Positions 6,643-11,977 of a DNA stretch of 14,643 nucleotides are shown here, in pieces. The translations under genes and the position numbers were made by a program. Numbering within the stretch: the first letter of the stretch is position 1; each line of letters opens with the position of its first letter. Source of the DNA: CAZNLS01 sp964573895 (GTDB taxonomy: Bacteria; Acidobacteriota; Aminicenantia; UBA2199); NCBI GenBank assembly GCA_964573895.1, contig CAZNLS010000064.1:1-14643 (forward strand). Reading direction: 5' to 3'. Under the pieces are notes generated by a model that was not told the origin of the DNA, did no database searches, and was given only the letters and a program-made list of their open reading frames with translations.

Positions 6643-8992
6643 GTTCGGTTCTTACTATTATCTCATCCTGTAATTCCTCAACCAAGTCAACAAAATAATC
6701 ACTATATCCTGCAACCCTGACTATCAGATCTCTGTATTGCTCCGGATTTTTTTTTGCTTTTCTCAGGGTATCGGCGTTCACAACATTAAACTGGATATGG
6801 TGTCCATCCATTCTGAAATAACTTCTAATTAGGTGAACCACACTTTTAATTGATTTTTCATCAGAAAAGAAGGAAGGAGTGAATTTCTGGTTCAGGAGTG
6901 TCCCGCCGGTTTTAAGGTGATCAATTTTGGAAGCAGACTTGATAACGGCAGAGGGGCCAAACCTGTCTGCTCCCTGGACCGGAGAAATTCCCTCGGACAA
7001 TGGTACACCTGCTTTTCTTCCATCCGGCAACGCTCCGGTTACGCTTCCGAAATATACATGAGATGTAGTTGGAAGAAGATTTATCCGGTGAAGGCTTCTT
7101 CGCGGACCTGGCCTTTCATTAACAGCTTGATAGAAAATAGAAAAAACATTTGGAATCACACTATCTGCCCTGTCGTCATCATTCCCGTATTTGGGAGTTT
7201 CATCCGATACAATTTCCTTTATTGATTCATAACCGGAAAAATCAGCCTTCAGAGCAGAGAGCAGTTCACTCATAGATATTCTTTTCTTTTCAAAAACATT
7301 GTATTTCAGAGATGCCAGTGAATCCGTTACTGTTCCGGTTCCCACTCCCTGAATGTAGCTTGTATTGTATCTCGCTCCTCCGCTGTTATAATCGACACCA
7401 TTCTTTATGCAATCATCAATAAGTGTTGAAAGAAATGGTGCCGGCATATATTCGGAATAAAGATTCCCGATAATATTATTTCCTTCAATTTTTATATCTG
7501 CAAAATGTTTAACCTGTTTTTCGAATGCCTTCAAAACATCTTCAAAATCATTAAATGATTCCGGGTCACCTGATTTAACACCGATAAATTTTCCCATGCG
7601 CGGGTCGGAACCGTTATTTAAGGTTATTTCCAGAATTTTTGCCAGATTGAAATATCCGGTCAGAATATAACTCTCAGTGCCGAAAGCACCGCTCTCAACG
7701 CAGCCCGAAGCGCCTCCATTCCTTGCATCTTCAATGCTTTTTCCCTGGCTTGTCAGTTCCTGAATAATTGCATCCGTGTTAAAAATTGAGGGCTGTCCAA
7801 ACCCCGTCTTAACTATTTTAACAGCCCTTTCCACAAATTTATCGGGATTTTTTTTGCTGACCTGAACCATAGAACTGGGTTGGAGTATTCTCATCTCCTC
7901 AACCACATCCAGAATTAGATAAGAGAGTTCATTCACTGCATCCTTTCCATCCGGAGTAACTCCGCCTGTATTTATGAGAGCGAAATCGGTGTAAGTATTA
8001 CTTTCTCTTGCAGTCACCCCCATTTTCGGAGGTGCCGGATGGTTATTAAATTTAATCCAGAAAGCTGACAGAAGTTCCCTGGCTTTCTCTTTTGTCAGTA
8101 TGCCATTGGCAATTTCTTTCTCATAAAACGGGAATAAGTGCTGATCAAGTCTCCCGGGGTTAAAAGAGTCCCAGGGGTTGAGTTCGGTAATAACACCAAT
8201 GTGGACAAACCAGTAATACTGAAGAGCTTCATGAAAAGTCTCCGGTTTATTTGCAGGAACCTTACCGCAAATTAATGCCATCCGGTTTAATTCATTTTTC
8301 CGGGCAGGATCAGATTCTTTTTCTGAAAGATCTTTAAGGATTTCAGAATATCTTCCCGCAAATCCGACTACTGCATCACATGAAATCATCATTGCTTTCA
8401 ATTCTTCAGATTTCCCAAGACTTTCGTGATCATCCAGATAGTTTATTTTATTCAGTTCTTCATTAATTTCCTTCTTTATATCATCTAAACCTTTATTGTA
8501 GATCTTTTTTCCCAATACCGTATGCCCGGGAGCTCTCTGTTCTAAAAATTCGGTAAACACCCCGGCCGAATAGGCATCCTTCCACCTGTCAGGCAGCCTT
8601 TCAAACATCATCTCCCTCAGACTTCTCTTTGACCAGAAAGGGACAATCTCTTCCGAATAAAGTTTTTTCAACTCTCCGTCAACTTTAAATGATACCTTTG
8701 GCCTGGAATCAATCATTTCAAGATCCTTTATCGAGTGGAGGCATATTTCAGGATAAGTCGGAGTTGCTTTTGGTGCAGGTCCCCTCTCTCCGACTATCAA
8801 TTCTCCCTCACTGACATGCAGTACCTTATTGTCCAGAATATATTTAAATGCAAGAGCTCTCTGAACGGGAATTGATTTACCTTTAACCATATCTGATTTG
8901 TAAAAATCAGTCAGCAGTTTTGCACGTTCCGGGGAAATTTTATTTACTGCATCCAGGCTTTCACGCCTTAATTTCTTTATTCTTTCATTCAT
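6629..8992 (-). CDS. hypD: Glycyl radical enzyme, probable trans-4-hydroxy-L-proline dehydratase
   Basis: This cytoplasmic, oxygen-sensitive enzyme of 787 residues has the PFL-like domain (about 10-650) and the C-terminal glycyl radical domain. The radical site is RVAGYSDYF with Gly762. The thiyl radical cysteine is Cys431 in GCVESGAFG, with Glu433 as the likely acid/base. Family: from memory, clostridial HypD is about the same length and shares long stretches (ATPTYPEIC, RAPGHTV, YTDFALINTGG, KYGNDDD, MDGHHIQFNV). The HypD active-site residues I recall (F152, H160, D278, S334, F340, C434, E436, Y450, T645) all recur three positions earlier here: F149, H157, D275, S331, F337, C431, E433, Y447, T642. 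HypD dehydrates hydroxyproline to pyrroline-5-carboxylate. GGAGG (8998-9002) precedes the ATG, one base after the activase stop. A neighbouring specificity within the HypD clade is the main alternative, as no ProC gene is adjacent. Confidence 0.85.
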   Translation of the reverse strand: MNERIKKLRRESLDAVNKISPERAKLLTDFYKSDMVKGKSIPVQRALAFKYILDNKVLHVSEGELIVGERGPAPKATPTYPEICLHSIKDLEMIDSRPKVSFKVDGELKKLYSEEIVPFWSKRSLREMMFERLPDRWKDAYSAGVFTEFLEQRAPGHTVLGKKIYNKGLDDIKKEINEELNKINYLDDHESLGKSEELKAMMISCDAVVGFAGRYSEILKDLSEKESDPARKNELNRMALICGKVPANKPETFHEALQYYWFVHIGVITELNPWDSFNPGRLDQHLFPFYEKEIANGILTKEKARELLSAFWIKFNNHPAPPKMGVTARESNTYTDFALINTGGVTPDGKDAVNELSYLILDVVEEMRILQPSSMVQVSKKNPDKFVERAVKIVKTGFGQPSIFNTDAIIQELTSQGKSIEDARNGGASGCVESGAFGTESYILTGYFNLAKILEITLNNGSDPRMGKFIGVKSGDPESFNDFEDVLKAFEKQVKHFADIKIEGNNIIGNLYSEYMPAPFLSTLIDDCIKNGVDYNSGGARYNTSYIQGVGTGTVTDSLASLKYNVFEKKRISMSELLSALKADFSGYESIKEIVSDETPKYGNDDDRADSVIPNVFSIFYQAVNERPGPRRSLHRINLLPTTSHVYFGSVTGALPDGRKAGVPLSEGISPVQGADRFGPSAVIKSASKIDHLKTGGTLLNQKFTPSFFSDEKSIKSVVHLIRSYFRMDGHHIQFNVVNADTLRKAKKNPEQYRDLIVRVAGYSDYFVDLVEELQDEIIVRTEHEAV

Positions 8993-8993
8993 A

Positions 8994-9740
8994 TTAACCT
9001 CCGATAGCGACAGAGAGTCCTCTATCCGAAAAAATCTTTTTTGCTCTGTTTATATTACTTTTATCAGGCAGTTTCATCTTATCTAAGCCGGAATTTATTC
9101 CGAGTTTCCTGTATTTTGATAAACCAAGCCTATGGAAAGGAAGAAGGTCTACCCGCTTTATGTTACTAATTCCTGCCAGAAAGTCTGCCATTTCAGATAT
9201 TACTTCATAATCATCATTGAAATCCGGAATTACAGGAATTCTGATATTAACAGTATTTCCGTTTGAGACCAGCCTCTTCAGATTCGATAGAATTTTTTTG
9301 TTATCTATACCGGTAAATTCCCTATGCTTTGTTCCGTTCAGGATTTTTAAATCATAAAGGAACAGGTCTGTATATTTCGATGCTTTCATAATGTTTTCTT
9401 CTTCGGTAAATCCCGATGTGTCAACTGCCGTATGAAATCCGGAAGCTTTTGACGCCTTTAAAAGCTCAAGGAAAAAATCAAACTGAAAAAAGGGTTCTCC
9501 CCCGGAAAAAGTAACACCACCTCCCGATTCTTCATAGAGAATTGAATCTTTTGATATCTCATCTATCATCATGTCAACCGTGACTTTTCTGTTCCCTTCC
9601 CACTCACCAAAAGCGAGTCTGCTTTCGGGATTATGACACCATTTGCAAATCAGGGGACATCCGGCTAAAAAAATTGTAGTCCTCACTCCAGGTCCATCAT
9701 GGATAGCAAATTTTTTAATGTCAAATATAAAACCTGTCAT
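8994..9740 (-). CDS. Glycyl radical enzyme activase (radical SAM)
   Basis: This enzyme of 248 residues uses S-adenosylmethionine and a [4Fe-4S] cluster to abstract a hydrogen from Gly762 of the neighbouring glycyl radical enzyme. The cluster motif CxxxCxxC is CPLICKWC (C28, C32, C35). The N-terminal signature HDGPGVRTTIFLAGC (14-28) is typical of the activase family. SGGEP (about 90-94) contacts SAM, and DTSGF and YDLK follow. These three are the only cysteines. The eight-cysteine ferredoxin-like insert found in many activases of non-PFL enzymes is absent, so the layout is that of the short PFL-activase type. It is first in the operon, ahead of the enzyme it serves. There is no Shine-Dalgarno sequence before the ATG, and the promoter lies only a few bases upstream. 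Confidence 0.9.
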   Translation of the reverse strand: MTGFIFDIKKFAIHDGPGVRTTIFLAGCPLICKWCHNPESRLAFGEWEGNRKVTVDMMIDEISKDSILYEESGGGVTFSGGEPFFQFDFFLELLKASKASGFHTAVDTSGFTEEENIMKASKYTDLFLYDLKILNGTKHREFTGIDNKKILSNLKRLVSNGNTVNIRIPVIPDFNDDYEVISEMADFLAGISNIKRVDLLPFHRLGLSKYRKLGINSGLDKMKLPDKSNINRAKKIFSDRGLSVAIGG

Positions 9741-9741
9741 T

Positions 9742-9760
9742 CTGATATCTGATATATCAG
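9742..9760. promoter_or_regulatory. Probable operator: CTGATATATCAG palindrome plus adjoining repeat
   Basis: CTGATATATCAG (9749-9760) is a perfect 12-bp palindrome. A direct copy of its left half, CTGATAT (9742-9748), abuts it. The palindrome covers the -10 box of the minus-strand operon promoter (9751-9756) and lies just before the activase start codon. The divergent gene encodes a GntR-type regulator, whose members bind short palindromes and usually repress. A repressor bound here would block RNA polymerase. That GntR is the ligand is inference; the palindrome is seen. Confidence 0.5.
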
Positions 9761-9779
9761 AGAAAAATCACAAAGTCAA
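9751..9779 (-). promoter_or_regulatory. Promoter of the activase/glycyl radical enzyme operon
   Basis: On the minus strand TTGACT (plus-strand 9774-9779) is followed after 17 bases by TATATC (9751-9756). The expected start of transcription is near 9744, about four bases before the ATG at 9740. The mRNA would have almost no leader, in line with the missing ribosome binding site. The -10 box is a modest match, but spacing and -35 box are good. Confidence 0.5.
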
Positions 9780-9812
9780 TATGTAACGGCCATTTACAAA
9801 TTTTTCATGTTG

Positions 9813-9841
9813 TTGAATATGCACTTTTAATATGCTATAAA
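9813..9841 (+). promoter_or_regulatory. Promoter of the GntR gene, predicted leaderless
   Basis: TTGAAT (9813-9818), a 17-base spacer and TATAAA (9836-9841) form a sigma70-type promoter. The start codon at 9849 is seven bases beyond the -10 box, at or next to the expected transcription start. No Shine-Dalgarno sequence lies in between. Together these predict a leaderless mRNA. Confidence 0.5.
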
Positions 9842-9848
9842 TATTCTG

Positions 9849-10514
9849 ATGAGAAGAGAAATAATCAACTCAAAATCCTTAAAAGACCAGGTTTATGATT
9901 ACCTGAGAGAAGAAATAAGGAAAAGAAAAATAGCTCCCGGCTCATCAATAAACATGGATACAACAAGCAGAAAGCTTGGTATAAGCAAAACTCCGTTGAG
10001 AGATGCTCTCCTTCAACTTGAAATGGAGGGATTTGTAAATATCCTTCCCAGGAAGGGAATTATAGTTAAAAGGCTTGAACTTGAAGATATAAAAAATATT
10101 TACCAGATCATCGGAGCACTCGAAAGTTCCGCTTTAAGATCTGCATTCATCATGCTCGAAGAAAAACATATCGGGAAGATGGAAAAATTAAATAATGAAA
10201 TGGAAAAAGCCCTTGATGAAAACAATTTCAACCTTTTCTACAGGAAAAATTTAGCATTTCATAATATCTTCCTCGATAAGTGCTCAAATCATGAATTGAT
10301 CCGTACGGTAAATATCCTTAAAAAAAGATTATATGATTTTTCCCCTCCGGAAAAGTGGATAAAAACCTGGGAAGAGAGATCAATCGAATGCCACAGGAAA
10401 ATAGTAGATTCAATTAAAGCAGGTGATATTAATAATGCCTGCATTCTCATTGCAGATGATCACTGGTCTTTTGAGATCCACAAAAAATTCATTATGGAAT
10501 ACTATTTCCAATAG
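9849..10514 (+). CDS. GntR-family transcriptional regulator (FadR/FCD subfamily)
   Basis: This DNA-binding regulator of 221 residues has a winged helix-turn-helix (about 9-76) with the standard pattern: SLKDQVYDYLREEI, IAPG, the recognition region KLGISKTPLRDAL (42-54) and the wing LPRKGIIV (66-73). An all-helical FCD ligand domain follows (about 80-215). Histidines at 138 (AFHN), 182 (CHRK) and 205 (DHW) occupy the positions that bind a metal and the effector carboxylate in FCD proteins. It is transcribed divergently from the activase/glycyl radical enzyme operon. A palindrome sits on that operon's promoter, so it most likely represses the operon and is released by the substrate (hydroxyproline or a derivative) or a pathway intermediate. 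No ribosome binding site precedes the ATG. The winged-helix domain begins just after the start, so a later start is unlikely. Confidence 0.88.
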   Translation: MRREIINSKSLKDQVYDYLREEIRKRKIAPGSSINMDTTSRKLGISKTPLRDALLQLEMEGFVNILPRKGIIVKRLELEDIKNIYQIIGALESSALRSAFIMLEEKHIGKMEKLNNEMEKALDENNFNLFYRKNLAFHNIFLDKCSNHELIRTVNILKKRLYDFSPPEKWIKTWEERSIECHRKIVDSIKAGDINNACILIADDHWSFEIHKKFIMEYYFQ

Positions 10515-10564
10515 ATCACTTCCTGTAAAAACACGGGGTAAAAAATAAAACATTCACAATTAAA

Positions 10565-10586
10565 TCACTCTTTTTGAGTGACTCAA
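10565..10586. repeat. Two overlapping inverted repeats next to the scaffold gap
   Basis: TCACTC (10565-10570) and GAGTGA (10576-10581) flank TTTTT. TTGAGT (10574-10579) and ACTCAA (10581-10586) form a second, overlapping palindrome around one G. They end exactly where the 55-base duplicated sequence begins. They might be the operator of the transporter gene or a structure that broke the assembly. Confidence 0.45.
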
Positions 10587-10641
10587 TGGCAATGCTGATC
10601 CTCGGTGCAACCGTCGACTGGGTTGGAGTGAGAAAAGCTCT
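10587..10641 (+). repeat. 55-base sequence duplicated across the scaffold gap, left copy
   Basis: These 55 bases are identical to 10742-10796. Each copy abuts the run of N. The left copy reads in frame as the transporter segment from ATG at 10586 (MAMLILG onward) and then enters the gap. The length of exactly 55 suggests an assembler k-mer. Confidence 0.9.
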
Positions 10642-10741
10642 NNNNNNNNNNNNNNNNNNNNNNNNNNNNNNNNNNNNNNNNNNNNNNNNNNNNNNNNNNN
10701 NNNNNNNNNNNNNNNNNNNNNNNNNNNNNNNNNNNNNNNNN
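10642..10741. other. Scaffold gap of 100 N
   Basis: Exactly 100 undetermined bases, the conventional filler for a gap of unknown length. The flanks carry the same 55 bases, so the true gap could be negative, meaning the contigs overlap and no sequence is missing. It could also hide a segment that includes the start of the transporter gene. Confidence 0.98.
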
Positions 10742-10796
10742 TGGCAATGCTGATCCTCGGTGCAACCGTCGACTGGGTTGGAGTGAGAAAAGCTCT
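10742..10796 (+). repeat. 55-base sequence duplicated across the scaffold gap, right copy
   Basis: Identical to 10587-10641 and starting at the first base after the N run. It encodes the first visible residues of the transporter. See the left copy for interpretation. Confidence 0.9.
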
Positions 10797-11889
10797 GCTC
10801 AGTGCTCTCTCTTTCATGCTTGCAGGCAGGATTCTTCTTACACTTTCTCCGGTATTAGGAAAACCGGGACTCTGGAATTCCGGGCACTGGATCGCCATGG
10901 GAGGTTTGGTAGGCATAATTATCGGATACGGAATTTACCAACCGGCAGCCTATGCAGCCGTAAAGAAATTTACAACTGAAAAAACTGCTGCCATGGGATA
11001 TGCAATGCTCTATGCATTGATGAACCTGGGAGGATTTTTGCCAGGATTGATCTCACCACCCGTAAGAAGAGGATTCGGTATAACAGGTGTTTTCTGGGTT
11101 TATGTTGTAGTTACAATTCTGGGAATATTTACCGTTTATTTCATTATTTCAAAAAAAGCTGTTGAAAAAGCACTTAAGGAAATTTCTGCGGAAAAGGGAG
11201 AAGAAAAAACTGATGAAGACGACGGAATGAAGGATATGACGGCAAAAGATAAAATAAAATATTATGTGAAAAATTTTCCTTTAAGAGATATGAGATTCCT
11301 TTTTTTTATCTTTATTTTGATTCCGGTCCAGACCCTGTTTGCTCACAACTGGCTGACACTTCCCCAATATACAAGCAGGGCATTTGAAGGTTTTGTAAAG
11401 AATAATTTTGAGTTTTTTGTAAATTTAAACCCGATACTGATATTTATTCTGACACCCGTTGTTACAGCACTTACTTCAAAAAAAGATACATATAAAATGA
11501 TGATAATCGGAACATTTGTAATGGCTGCACCGACTTTTTTCCTTGCCTTTGGACCAAGCATCTATACTCTTATGGCTTACCTAATCTTTATGACAATAGG
11601 AGAAGCAATGTGGCAGCCGAGATTTCTTCAATGGGTGGCAGAAATCGCCCCAAAAAATATGACCGGAATTTATATGGGTATCGGTCAATTCCCATGGTTC
11701 CTGACAAAAGTCGTAACAAGCCTATATTCGGGATTGTTCCTGATGAAGTTCTGCCCTGCGGACACTCCGGCAAAGATGCTGAATACAGGAACAATGTGGC
11801 TGATTTACGGATTTATCGCCATATCCTCACCAATTGCTTTAATTCTTGCATCCAAGTGGATGAAGAAAGGATTTAAAACAAAAGCATAA
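10742..11889 (+). CDS. POT-like MFS transporter, 5' end missing at the gap
   Basis: The frame is open from the gap to a TAA at 11889, with the first complete in-frame ATG at 10747 (380 residues). The sequence begins in what is normally helix 2 and the A-loop of an MFS protein (ATVDWVGVRKALL, matching the D-x-x-GxRK pattern). About 60-80 residues with helix 1 are therefore missing. Later segments resemble the POT/PTR branch of peptide transporters: YALMNLGGFLPGL, NLNPILIFILTPVV and IGEAMWQPRFLQWVAEIAPKN. A lysine/glutamate/aspartate-rich loop (about 140-175) joins the two halves. It follows the GntR gene by about 70 bases on the same strand. Uptake of short peptides, perhaps hydroxyproline-rich ones from collagen, fits the neighbours but is inference. 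If the contigs simply overlap, the gene starts at 10586 with no ribosome binding site and would be a truncated, probably inactive copy. Confidence 0.8.
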
Positions 11890-11977
11890 TTTTTACAGAG
11901 AAATTAACTTTAAATAAACAAAAGTTAAATAGAAGTCGTAATATTTACATATGAAAAAAAATCTTCAGGAGGAGTTT

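Noticed and set aside
6629..8992. Assignment of the glycyl radical enzyme as pyruvate formate-lyase, choline TMA-lyase or glycerol dehydratase.
   Set aside because: PFL has two adjacent active-site cysteines, whereas here there is one (GCVES). The choline and glycerol enzymes typically have GCVEP, with proline where serine stands here. Overall motifs match HypD better.
10560..10916. Minus-strand open frames that run through the N gap.
   Set aside because: They are frames on the opposite strand of the duplicated transporter segment, joined only because N codons do not stop translation.
11904..11928. Terminator after the MFS gene (TTAACTTT paired with AAAGTTAA).
   Set aside because: The stem has only two G-C pairs, the loop is nine bases and no T-run follows. 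It would be unstable.
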